This document shows, one piece after another, positions 55,846 through 63,984 of a DNA stretch of 64,000 nucleotides. This DNA is from Parabacteroides sp. (lineage in GTDB: Bacteria > Bacteroidota > Bacteroidia > Bacteroidales > Tannerellaceae). How positions within the stretch are numbered: the stretch's first letter is position 1; each line of letters starts with the position of its first letter. Position numbers and translations under genes: made by a program. Where the stretch lies: NCBI GenBank assembly GCA_017481945.1, contig JAFUOJ010000009.1, positions 1 through 64,000 of the forward strand, in the 5' to 3' direction. The notes beneath the pieces are model-generated. The model saw nothing but the letters and a program-made list of their open reading frames with translations, did no database searches and was not told where the DNA came from.

Positions 55846-58605
55846 TTACTTAACGATTGCTTTAACAGCTGCTTCGCCTTCAACGGCTACAACTACTACA
55901 CCTGCAGGAGCAGCGATTGTTACGTTGTCTGATGTAAGAACTGTGTTAGCGATTGTCTGGCCTAAGATATTAGCGATAACCACTTTCTTACCAGCTGCAC
56001 CAGCGATTGTTACGTTACCTTCACCAGCGATTACTGTTACTGCAGAAGCAGCGATAGTTTCGTTAGCTGTAGGAGTAGCAGCACGTTCAATTACGAACAA
56101 TTCTGCCTGATCCCCGTAAGTTGTCCAATACAATACATTGTTCAAATGAGCCAAATACATTGTACGAGCTTCATAAATAGGTTTATCATCAACGTCTACA
56201 CCAGTCTTTTCATTCAAGATTGAAACGATACGATAAGTTTCGTCATTTACGTCAGCAGCCACTTCAAATGCAACAGCCGCAGGATTCAATTTCATTGAAT
56301 TGATTGTATCCTTTGCAATCGCCAAAGAGTCAGTACCACAAACAGAAGCTGCAATATAAGCAGCACGAACTGCTTCTTCATCACCGGTAGCAGGTTCATA
56401 AGCATAAATCTGATTACCTTTTGAATCAAATATATTAGCTGTATTCATCAAATAATTTCTTGTTTCAGTACCTTCTTCGTTGAATGCACTTGTAGAAATA
56501 TAATACAATGGCATAGCAGCGTCAAACTTAACACAAGCAGTATCTAACCACATTGTCAATGTATCAGAAGTATAAACATCTTCAGACTTCAAGCTTTGAC
56601 CTTCAGCCTTCAATGCTGCATAACCATCTTTCTGAGAAGCTAAATATTTACCATCATCTTCTAATGTAGTGATCTTCACATGACCAACAGCTGGTTTGCC
56701 ATAAGTTGGAGCATCTTTCTTAGCAAATACGAATGTTGTATTTTCTAAGTCACACAAACCTGTCAAGAATGTAATACCAGAACCAGCCTTTGCAGCTAAT
56801 GCAAATTCAGTACCCGGGAATACGATCTTATATTCATTTTCTGAACCTAAATATTCAAATGCAACCCAAGCAGGAATTGTAGCTTTTTCTACATCAATCA
56901 TTGCAATTTCACCATTTGCAATACCAGTAGTACCGTCAACCCAAGCTAATACTTTTGTTCCTAAACGATTAGTTACAAAATATCTGTTAACCACAATACC
57001 ATTAGAGTTTGTAACAGTCATTGCCTCTTCTTCAACCGGAGTTACTTTAAATTTAGCTGCAGTTTCCAAATCAGAAGCTTCAACATATAAATCACCTGAT
57101 TTTTCACACAAATATAAATCTTCTGCCAAATCAGATTTCAACATGAAAGAAAGAGCACCGTTTACATAGTCATCTTTTGATATTTTCTTATAAGAATTAG
57201 CCTGAATTGTTACAACTTTTGGACCTTTTACCAACTGCAATGTATCTGTACCAAATGCATAAGTGCTTGTTGTTTCGTCAATCAAAGTGATAAAACCAGT
57301 ACCTTTAATTTTATTGTTGTTCAACATATTTTTCAATACATTTGAATCCAAATACCACAAATCAGAAGGAACATCTGTTACAGAAGAAACTGAACTTACA
57401 GTTTCATTACAGTTATCATATACAAAATATTTACCAATGTTTTTACCTGTAGTCTTTGCATTCTTAATATAATATGTATAATTCTTATCTAAAGTAGCAG
57501 GAGCTGTAGCTTCACCAAATGTAGCTTTAGCAGGAGTAAACGCAGAAACTTGGTTTGGGTCAGAAAATGCAGCCATCACTGTTGTTCCACCGGCAAAATC
57601 ACCATAAGACAATGGTTTTACATCTTCTTGTACTGGTACATAACCTGGTTTTTCACGTTTACTTGCTACCGCAGGAGCATCAGTAGCTAATGCAGGAACA
57701 GCTTGCGGAGTGATAGTAATTGTATAACCATCACCAACATTCACTTCTGCTTTAAATGCGTAGAAACGAGCAGAGCGACCATTTTCTAAAACAGTCGAAG
57801 GAGTACCATTATTAGCATAAGTTTCTTTTGTATCTGTAGGTTTTACATCTGTTGTTAACTTGTAGTAGCTAAAATCTTTATTAGTAGACTGAGCCCAAGT
57901 TGCAGTATCCACTACCAAATATTTGCCATCAGCAAATTTAAAGTTCAAATAACCGTCAAGTTCTATTCCACTTGATAATGTTGCTGTTTCAGCTACAACT
58001 GCAACACCATCTAATGGATTACCTTCTACTTCTTTAGTAAAATTCAAAACAAATGATGTATTATACAAACCGTTCATTTGTTCGTATGTCAAAACCTTTG
58101 TTTTATTAACCGTTTCAATTATGACTGAAGTTCCTGTTGTTACTTGCTGTAAAGTTACTGCACCTGCTGCATTCACAACAAGAGCGTAAGTCTTACCACC
58201 AATTGTAATATCAATATTACCGTCATTAGCAACATTCCACAAAGCCTGACCATTCTCCGCTAAAACCGCACCTTTTGTTGCATTCTTTTTAGACAGATCC
58301 AAACTCAGTACAGTTCCAGTTCCATAGTTTGTAATTTTATAAACTTCTTCGTAACCTGAAACAGCAGTACTTTTTTCAAATTTCCAAAGTGTTTTTTTGT
58401 AAGCAGCAGAAAGTACATCTGCATCCTGTGAAGCAACTAATACCAAACTATCAGCACCCGCAGCAGTGGTTTTTGTAGTCAAGTATTTTCCGTCCATTTT
58501 TACAGTTGTCAATTTTCCAACAACACTTGAGTCTAATTTTGCAGATGCTGAGACTGAACCCAACATCGCTACACCCATCAAAAGAGTAGAAAACTTTTTG
58601 TTCAT
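55846..58605 (-). CDS. Large surface protein B with DUF6383-like C-terminal domain, phase-variable
   Basis: 919 residues from the ATG at 58605 (MNKKFSTLLMGVAMLG, signal peptide ending ASA), chosen because it aligns with the start of protein A; an in-frame ATG 2 codons upstream is less likely. The body is Ala/Thr/Lys-rich and beta-stranded with repeated ricin-like or beta-trefoil-like KYLxxK segments (YLTTKTTAAGA, KYLVVDTATWA, KYLASQKDGYA). The last 60 or so residues (AVTVIAGEGNVTIAGAAGKK, VVIANILGQTIANTVLTSDN, ending AVKAIVK) match protein A at both protein and DNA level. The end resembles a type IX sorting domain. The gene lacks a facing promoter in this assembly. Confidence 0.88.
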   Translation of the reverse strand: MNKKFSTLLMGVAMLGSVSASAKLDSSVVGKLTTVKMDGKYLTTKTTAAGADSLVLVASQDADVLSAAYKKTLWKFEKSTAVSGYEEVYKITNYGTGTVLSLDLSKKNATKGAVLAENGQALWNVANDGNIDITIGGKTYALVVNAAGAVTLQQVTTGTSVIIETVNKTKVLTYEQMNGLYNTSFVLNFTKEVEGNPLDGVAVVAETATLSSGIELDGYLNFKFADGKYLVVDTATWAQSTNKDFSYYKLTTDVKPTDTKETYANNGTPSTVLENGRSARFYAFKAEVNVGDGYTITITPQAVPALATDAPAVASKREKPGYVPVQEDVKPLSYGDFAGGTTVMAAFSDPNQVSAFTPAKATFGEATAPATLDKNYTYYIKNAKTTGKNIGKYFVYDNCNETVSSVSSVTDVPSDLWYLDSNVLKNMLNNNKIKGTGFITLIDETTSTYAFGTDTLQLVKGPKVVTIQANSYKKISKDDYVNGALSFMLKSDLAEDLYLCEKSGDLYVEASDLETAAKFKVTPVEEEAMTVTNSNGIVVNRYFVTNRLGTKVLAWVDGTTGIANGEIAMIDVEKATIPAWVAFEYLGSENEYKIVFPGTEFALAAKAGSGITFLTGLCDLENTTFVFAKKDAPTYGKPAVGHVKITTLEDDGKYLASQKDGYAALKAEGQSLKSEDVYTSDTLTMWLDTACVKFDAAMPLYYISTSAFNEEGTETRNYLMNTANIFDSKGNQIYAYEPATGDEEAVRAAYIAASVCGTDSLAIAKDTINSMKLNPAAVAFEVAADVNDETYRIVSILNEKTGVDVDDKPIYEARTMYLAHLNNVLYWTTYGDQAELFVIERAATPTANETIAASAVTVIAGEGNVTIAGAAGKKVVIANILGQTIANTVLTSDNVTIAAPAGVVVVAVEGEAAVKAIVK

Positions 58606-58675
58606 AAACATTACTTTTTTAGTTAATAATTTATTGTAATCACTTATATTTCAACGATTAACTTAAATTTGGTAT

Positions 58676-58904
58676 AATGACCAGCGAAAACGTTCGTTTT
58701 TGTTTGGCATATTTTTGTAGCTTTCGGAGGGAAAATGGGACTTCGTGTAAGAAAAGTGGTTTTTCGTATAGATTTAGCTATCTAATTGATAAGAAAGGAT
58801 ATAGAAAAAGTTTTTTTATCAAAGAAAGAATTGCAGATTAAAAAAGAATACCTATTTTTGTGCTGTGAAAATGGCAAAAAAAACGAACGTTTTCGTTGGT
58901 CATT
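58676..58904. repeat. Invertible promoter segment (inverted repeats with promoter inside)
   Basis: The 26-base arms AATGACCAGCGAAAACGTTC... (58676-58701) and its reverse complement (58879-58904) differ at one position; similarity continues inward for about 10 bases. Each arm contains the dyad AACGAA-AACG-TTCGTT (first base G in the left arm), the kind of symmetry bound by site-specific recombinases. The 177 bases between carry a full promoter. This layout is diagnostic of phase-variable promoters in Bacteroidales. Confidence 0.88.
58831..58860 (+). promoter_or_regulatory. Promoter inside the invertible segment, facing away from protein B (OFF)
   Basis: TTG (58831-58833), 19 bases, then TATTTTTG (58853-58860), the same as upstream of protein A. 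It reads rightward, away from the minus-strand gene. After inversion the box would fall at 58720-58727 on the minus strand, 115 bases from the ATG at 58605. Confidence 0.85.
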
Positions 58905-59089
58905 TTGTTTTCTACCTCTATTTAAATCACAATCAAGCATTTAATCACTCCGAATCCATCAAATATAGGCAAAAAAGCCTCTTATATATAATAACGTACG
59001 CATGTACATCTATTTATAATAAATAAAAGATTCCCAATAACATAAGTAGCTTTTCTCTTTCTTACTCCAATTACAAAAAAAGCATTAAA

Positions 59090-59120
59090 AAAGCCCGATT
59101 TTTACCCAAAATCGAGCTTT
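59090..59120 (-). terminator. Rho-independent terminator of the Rpn-family gene
   Basis: AAAGCTCGATTTT and AAAAATCGGGCTTT pair with one mismatch; on the minus strand the stem is followed by TTTT. It could also stop plus-strand transcripts from the OFF promoter, with a weaker T-rich tail. Confidence 0.75.
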
Positions 59121-59192
59121 CTCTATTCTTCGAGTTAACGAACTCTAAATTCAGCGACTTTCCTATAACACTTTTAAAGAGTAAATCCCAGC

Positions 59193-60185
59193 TTATAACA
59201 TTTGAATCTCTTCTATGGACAGACCGGTACAGGTAACTATAGCCTCGACTGACAGTCCCTGTTCCTTCAGTTGTAAGGCGATCTCTATCTTTGCTTTCCT
59301 TTCTCCTTCTGCCAGACCTTCCGCACGACCTCGTTCCAATCCTTCTGCGCGTCCCTGTTCTAAGCCTTGTTCCAGCCCCTCTTTGAGACCTTTTACATGA
59401 CCTTGCTCTAAACCCTCTTCACGACCCTCTTTATAGCCGTCGTCATGTCCTTCGATCCAGCCGGTCTGAATCACACTCTTCTGGTAGCGGACGGCATCCA
59501 TATGATGATAGTAAGCACGACGTTCAGCGTCAGTGAGGTTCATGATCCGCAGACATTCACGCGCTTCCGGAAGGCCTTGTGCCGTGGCATCTGCCGAAAT
59601 CGTTCCGGTCTTCAAAAAAGAAATCCATTCGTCTAACGGAGTGGTTGCCAACTGATCAAAGTCATCCACACGTAAGATGTAGTATTCCGGGAAGATGTCT
59701 CCTGCCTCTTTCCCTCTGAACTGTGCCTGCTGACGGGCTGTCAGCTGAAGGATGTCATTGTGATGAATGCCCCGGAAGACTGTTTTGCCATGATAAACAT
59801 AGTCCATACCGATTCCGATACCGAAATATATAATGTTGATTGAATAGACTTTGCGAATCACACCATACTGCTCCCCTTCGTGGATATATTCGGTTATGGT
59901 CTTTGAGGTGCCATACAGAATGCGGTGGAAGTAGTCTAACTCGCGGCTGTTCTGAATCTCTATAATAAAAAGCTCGTCTTTGTCGTTTTGCGCGAGCAAA
60001 TCTACCCGGTTGAACTTATCGTTCTCATCCTCCTTATTGCTTTCACTTTCCAACAGCTTGGTGATGTGAATATTCTCTTTCAACAAAGTAGATAGGAAAC
60101 CCTCTAAAACAACAAAATTCGCCTTGTTTCTTAGCAATCGCTTCATGGCCCAATCGAAGCGTACCAACTGTTCTTCCTTTTTCAT
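59193..60185 (-). CDS. Rpn-family PD-(D/E)XK nuclease/putative transposase
   Basis: I chose the ATG at 60185 (MKKEEQLVRFDWAMKRLLRN), preceded by AAAAGAATAACT and a CAAAGATA-type promoter at 60218-60225; 330 residues. The N-terminal nuclease core has FKxV-like NFVVLEGFLSTLL, RVDLLAQ and IIEIQ (the D and E of the PD-(D/E)XK fold, K replaced by Q). The C-terminus has tandem EGxxxG units (EGREEGLEQG, EGLEQGRAEG, near 250-300), then a helix resembling a Hin-type end. The proteins of this family promote recombination in some species; whether this one is active is unknown. Confidence 0.85.
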   Translation of the reverse strand: MKKEEQLVRFDWAMKRLLRNKANFVVLEGFLSTLLKENIHITKLLESESNKEDENDKFNRVDLLAQNDKDELFIIEIQNSRELDYFHRILYGTSKTITEYIHEGEQYGVIRKVYSINIIYFGIGIGMDYVYHGKTVFRGIHHNDILQLTARQQAQFRGKEAGDIFPEYYILRVDDFDQLATTPLDEWISFLKTGTISADATAQGLPEARECLRIMNLTDAERRAYYHHMDAVRYQKSVIQTGWIEGHDDGYKEGREEGLEQGHVKGLKEGLEQGLEQGRAEGLERGRAEGLAEGERKAKIEIALQLKEQGLSVEAIVTCTGLSIEEIQML

Positions 60186-60217
60186 AGTTATTCTTTTTTG
60201 TGTTTGTAACTGTACAA

Positions 60218-60225
60218 CAAAGATA
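60218..60225 (-). promoter_or_regulatory. -7 box TATCTTTG of the Rpn-family gene
   Basis: An exact TAnnTTTG on the minus strand, 33 bases before the ATG at 60185. Confidence 0.5.
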
Positions 60226-60330
60226 TAGAAAATTCTATTGGAACAAAAGAATGGAGAAGAAAAAACAAAAGTTTCAACAAACATACAAACCATTTGGATT
60301 TTTATCACATTTTTCATTCCTTTGCAGCCG

Positions 60331-60413
60331 AAATTCAAAAGGGGTGCTTATGGTAACATAGGCTGAGAATATACCCACATTACCTGTACGGATAATGCCG
60401 GCGTAGGGAATTT
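60331..60413 (+). ncRNA. TPP riboswitch (THI element)
   Basis: Conserved THI-box segments are present in order: GGGGTGC (60341-60347), GGCTGAGAATATACCC (60361-60375), ACCTG (60382-60386), GGATAATGCCGGCGTAGGGA (60390-60409). P1 is formed by AAATTC (60331-60336) and GAATTT (60408-60413). It precedes genes for thiamine uptake and activation, so thiamine diphosphate should turn them off. Confidence 0.95.
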
Positions 60414-60510
60414 GAAATGTAAGCTTTATCCTTAAGTTTACAGAGAATTGTTCTACTCACTCCCCTTTTTCATTTATAATTTATCGTTTTATCAAAATAA
60501 TAACAAATCA

Positions 60511-62718
60511 ATGAAAAAGGTTTTTTTATTAATTTCACTTTTCTCAATTCTGGGCGCACAAGCACAGACAAAGAGTCCAATCGACTCACTTGACTTTTCC
60601 AAAGACATCTCATTAGATGAAGTAGTCGTAACTGCCACCAAAGTAAACAAAGGAACTCCCGTGGCATACAGCGAATTAAAAAAGGAGGATCTAAATCGTT
60701 TAAATGACGGGCAAGGCATTCCTTTCTTAATCCTGCAATCACCTTCTGTAATCATGACCTCGGACGCAGGTACAGGTATCGGATACTCGGGGTTTCGCAT
60801 TCGAGGGACAGATGCTAATCGTATCAACATTACCGTAAATGGTGTCCCCATGAATGACTCTGAATCACACTCAGTCTTTTGGGTGAACATGCCAGATTTT
60901 GCCTCATCCGTGGACAACATCCAAATACAACGAGGAGCAGGGACTTCTACTAACGGGGCAGCTGCCTTTGGCGCAACAGTTGCTATGCAAACACAAAAGG
61001 CCGAATTAAAACCTTCAGCTGAATACTCTATTTCAGCTGGTTCTTTCGGGACAGTCAAAAATACAATTAAATTCGGTACCGGACTGATACATGATCATTT
61101 TGTATTTGACGCCCGTTACTCAAACATTCGAAGCGATGGTTACATCGATCGGGCGGACGCAAACATGCACTCCTACTTTGCTTCTGCTGCCTACTACGGA
61201 GCTAATACACTTATTCGGTTCCAAACATTCGGTAGCATTGAAAAGACATATCAGGCATGGACAGGAGTACCCTCCTATTTATTAGACACCAACCGGACTT
61301 ACAATCCTTGTGGCGAATATGAAGAGAATGGAGAGACTCGTTATTATGACAATCAAACGGATAATTATCAACAACAACATTATCATTTGACAGCCAGTCA
61401 ACGTATCAATGACCAATGGAACATGAATGCAACACTTCATTATACCCATGGGGCCGGATACTATGAAGATTACAAAGAGAATGCAAAGTTTAAAAGCTAT
61501 AAACTATCTCCTTACATCAACGCAACCGGAGACACAGTCTCTAAAACAGATTTAGTTCGCCGTAAATGGTTGGATAATGATTTTTACGGCATTATCTATA
61601 GTGCAAACTACAGAGGTGAACATCTACAAATTTCGGCAGGAGCAGCAATCAATCGTTATGATGGGGATCATTTCGGGCGAGTTATGTGGGCTAAATATTC
61701 CAACAGCCTTCCTCAACCAGACTACGAATATTATCGTAACCGGGGAGATAAATTAGATTATAATGTTTATGCGAAAGCGAATTATCAATTCCATCTTTAT
61801 TGGAATGGATATTTAGATCTACAATATCGAGGTATTCAATATTCCATTGAAGGAAGCGATGACAAAGCCGGAGACAATGTAGATATTGACAAAAGTTGGA
61901 ACTTCTTTAATCCCAAAGCTGGTATTAATTTCCAAAAGAACGGACATAATGCTTTTGCTTCCTTCTCCGTTGCCAATCGTGAACCCAACCGAGATAATTT
62001 TACGGAAGCTGGTCCTAACGAACGTCCGGTACACGAAACATTATACGACTACGAAGCCGGCTATGGTTTCAGTCATTCTCGTTTCCACATCGGAGCAAAT
62101 CTCTATTTCATGGATTACAACAACCAGCTTATTCTCACAGGAAAAATCAGTGAGATCGGAGAAGCACTCACATCTAATATAAAAGATAGTTATCGTATGG
62201 GTATTGAACTTACTGGTGGGGTTCAAATTGCTCGTTGGTTAGATTGGAGTGGAAATGTCACTTGGAGTAGAAATAAAATCAAGAACTTCACAGAAAGTAT
62301 TGAAGTGTACGACGCAGACTGGAATTATATCGGAGAAGAACAAAACAAACTTGGAACAACAAGCATTGCATTTTCTCCGGATATTATCGCAAACAGTATG
62401 TTTAATTTCAGTTGGAAACAATTCAATGCAAGTTTTAACTCTCAATTTGTAGGACGTCAATATATCGATAACACCTCCTGCAAAGACCGTTCTATTGATC
62501 CTTATTTTGTCAGTAACTTACGAGTAGGGTATGTATTCAAGCCTAAATTCATGAAAGAAATTGCATTGGATGTTACAATCAACAATTTGTTTAATGAAAA
62601 ATATGAAACAAATGCTTGGGTCTATTCGGCAATGGTCGGTGGAGAACGTTACAAAGAAGATGGCTACTTCACACAAGCCGGCACAAACGCAATGGCACGA
62701 GTAACATTTAAATTTTAA
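60511..62718 (+). CDS. TonB-dependent outer-membrane thiamine receptor
   Basis: 735 residues from the ATG at 60511 (MKKVFLLISLFSILGAQAQ, signal peptide); in-frame upstream ATG at 60448 lies in the riboswitch region. TonB box region SLDEVVVTATKVN, a plug domain (SGFRIRGTDANRINITVNGV, IQIQRGAGTSTNGAAAFGAT) and a barrel ending in MARVTFKF. It lacks the carboxypeptidase-like domain of SusC. A thiamine or precursor receptor is inferred from the TPP riboswitch upstream and pnuT and thiN downstream. Confidence 0.9.
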   Translation: MKKVFLLISLFSILGAQAQTKSPIDSLDFSKDISLDEVVVTATKVNKGTPVAYSELKKEDLNRLNDGQGIPFLILQSPSVIMTSDAGTGIGYSGFRIRGTDANRINITVNGVPMNDSESHSVFWVNMPDFASSVDNIQIQRGAGTSTNGAAAFGATVAMQTQKAELKPSAEYSISAGSFGTVKNTIKFGTGLIHDHFVFDARYSNIRSDGYIDRADANMHSYFASAAYYGANTLIRFQTFGSIEKTYQAWTGVPSYLLDTNRTYNPCGEYEENGETRYYDNQTDNYQQQHYHLTASQRINDQWNMNATLHYTHGAGYYEDYKENAKFKSYKLSPYINATGDTVSKTDLVRRKWLDNDFYGIIYSANYRGEHLQISAGAAINRYDGDHFGRVMWAKYSNSLPQPDYEYYRNRGDKLDYNVYAKANYQFHLYWNGYLDLQYRGIQYSIEGSDDKAGDNVDIDKSWNFFNPKAGINFQKNGHNAFASFSVANREPNRDNFTEAGPNERPVHETLYDYEAGYGFSHSRFHIGANLYFMDYNNQLILTGKISEIGEALTSNIKDSYRMGIELTGGVQIARWLDWSGNVTWSRNKIKNFTESIEVYDADWNYIGEEQNKLGTTSIAFSPDIIANSMFNFSWKQFNASFNSQFVGRQYIDNTSCKDRSIDPYFVSNLRVGYVFKPKFMKEIALDVTINNLFNEKYETNAWVYSAMVGGERYKEDGYFTQAGTNAMARVTFKF

Positions 62719-62720
62719 AC

Positions 62721-63323
62721 ATGGACCAACTATTAGAGTATTTTGGAGTATCAACCGGACTGCTTTATCTGCTTTTAGAGATAAAGCAGCACCGGGCCAT
62801 GTGGATTGTTGGTTTTCTAACCTCTTTTTTCTATATTTTTGTATTCTTTTCCTCCAAAATATATGCAGATATGGGATTGAATATCTACTATGTAATCATT
62901 AGTATTTATGGGTTCTGGCAATGGACCCGTAACAAAAAAGAGAAACAACCAGAAAATAATAGCCAACCGGAAGAAATTCTATACCGCCACATCACACTCC
63001 CCCTTTTCATTGGAATCAGTTTTTCTATCCTATCCATTTATCTTTTACTTTATTATATATTACACTATTTTACTGATTCTCCAATTCCAGTAGGAGATGC
63101 GTTTACAACGGCAGTCGGGATTGTGGCAACTTGGATGTTGGCTCGTCGAATCATTGAACATTGGATTTTTTGGATTATCGTTAATTGCGTATCTGTCTAC
63201 CTTTATTATCTTCGAGGTTTATATCCCACAATGTTTCTGTACCTTTGCTATGCTCTTTTAGCAGGAGTCGGATTATATACTTGGAAAAAGAAAGGAATAA
63301 ATACAAATGATAACACCTTATAA
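62721..63323 (+). CDS. pnuT: PnuT-family thiamine transporter
   Basis: A 200-residue inner-membrane protein with about 6-7 hydrophobic segments, from the PnuC/PnuT family (IKQHRAMWIVGFLTSFFYIF; NIYYVIISIYGFWQWTRNKK; later LYPTMFLYLCYALLAGVGLY). Context with the riboswitch and thiN points to thiamine rather than nicotinamide riboside. It starts 3 bases after the receptor stop and overlaps thiN by 17 bases. Confidence 0.9.
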   Translation: MDQLLEYFGVSTGLLYLLLEIKQHRAMWIVGFLTSFFYIFVFFSSKIYADMGLNIYYVIISIYGFWQWTRNKKEKQPENNSQPEEILYRHITLPLFIGISFSILSIYLLLYYILHYFTDSPIPVGDAFTTAVGIVATWMLARRIIEHWIFWIIVNCVSVYLYYLRGLYPTMFLYLCYALLAGVGLYTWKKKGINTNDNTL

Positions 63324-63954
63324 ATGTATAATAGTTGCAAATGGAAGCTTTCCACAAACAGCTCTTCCACTTCGTCTTTTACACGAAGCTTCAACAGTCA
63401 TTGCCTGCGATGGCGCAGTACAGGCACTACTTCAAGAGAATATCATTCCAGACGCCATTGTCGGAGATTTAGATAGTCTTCCCCACTCCATCCAGCAACA
63501 ACATGCAGACCGTATTCATTTCGTCGAAGATCAAGAGATCAACGATCTTACCAAATCCGTTCGTTTTGCTTATACTTCTGGTCATAAAGAGGTTCTCATC
63601 CTTGGAGCAACTGGATTACGCGAAGATCATACATTAGGGAACATTTCTTTATTAATGGATTATGCACCTCTATTCCAACGTATCGAAATGTTATCTGATT
63701 ATGGTATTTTTACTCCCCTGTTACAAACAACAACCCTCCAAAGTGAACCGGGAATTCAAGTATCTATATTTTCCCCCTCCGTCTCTGGGACAATCTCTAC
63801 AACCGGATTACGTTGGCCTATCCAAGACCGAACATTAACAGCCTGGTGGCAAGGGACACTTAACGAAGCTCTTGGAGACCATTTCACAATCACTCTTTCT
63901 TCCAATACGCAAATACTTGTATATCGGACATTAAAAAGAAAAATACACGCATAA
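63307..63954 (+). CDS. thiN: Thiamine pyrophosphokinase
   Basis: 215 residues. It converts imported thiamine to thiamine diphosphate, trapping it. The catalytic domain has ACDGAVQALLQ, PDAIVGDLDSLP, DQEINDLTKSVRFA and LGATGLREDHTLGNISLL. The C-terminal part is the thiamine-binding beta-sandwich (ISTTGLRWPIQDR). Last gene of the riboswitch-controlled operon. Confidence 0.95.
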   Translation: MITPYKCIIVANGSFPQTALPLRLLHEASTVIACDGAVQALLQENIIPDAIVGDLDSLPHSIQQQHADRIHFVEDQEINDLTKSVRFAYTSGHKEVLILGATGLREDHTLGNISLLMDYAPLFQRIEMLSDYGIFTPLLQTTTLQSEPGIQVSIFSPSVSGTISTTGLRWPIQDRTLTAWWQGTLNEALGDHFTITLSSNTQILVYRTLKRKIHA

Positions 63955-63958
63955 AAAA

Positions 63959-63984
63959 ACCTCTCAATCAATCGACTGAGAGGT
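63959..63984. terminator. Hairpin ACCTCTCA/TGAGAGGT after thiN
   Basis: An 8-bp perfect stem, 5 bases after the thiN stop. The T run (TTTTTTT) follows on the minus strand, so it best serves a convergent gene lying beyond the window, and perhaps thiN as well. Confidence 0.65.

Larger units (their letters stand above)
58606..59192. other. Intergenic holding the invertible promoter
   Basis: This 587-base gap has no credible gene. From left it holds the conserved leader of protein B (58606-58665), the invertible segment (58676-58904), a stretch with a small AGGC/GCCT hairpin near 58967-58980, and the Rpn-gene terminator (59090-59120). Confidence 0.75.
60186..60510. other. Intergenic with TPP riboswitch and divergent promoters
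   Basis: This 325-base gap holds the Rpn promoter (60218-60225), the promoter of the thiamine operon (TTTG 60293-60296, TTCCTTTG 60317-60324, spacing 20), the TPP riboswitch (60331-60413), and a 97-base stretch before the receptor ATG. In the latter, GTAAGCTT/TTAAGTTTAC around 60419-60441 forms an imperfect hairpin, perhaps part of the switch. Confidence 0.65.

Noticed and set aside
58710-58717. Second TATTTTTG near the left arm as another promoter
   Set aside because: No TTG or TTTG lies about 19 bases upstream (the sequence there is the repeat arm), so it is a weaker candidate than 58831-58860.
60448-60510. Longer N-terminus of the thiamine receptor from the ATG at 60448
   Set aside because: The added residues would precede a perfect signal peptide (MKKVFLLISLF) and lie in the riboswitch expression region.
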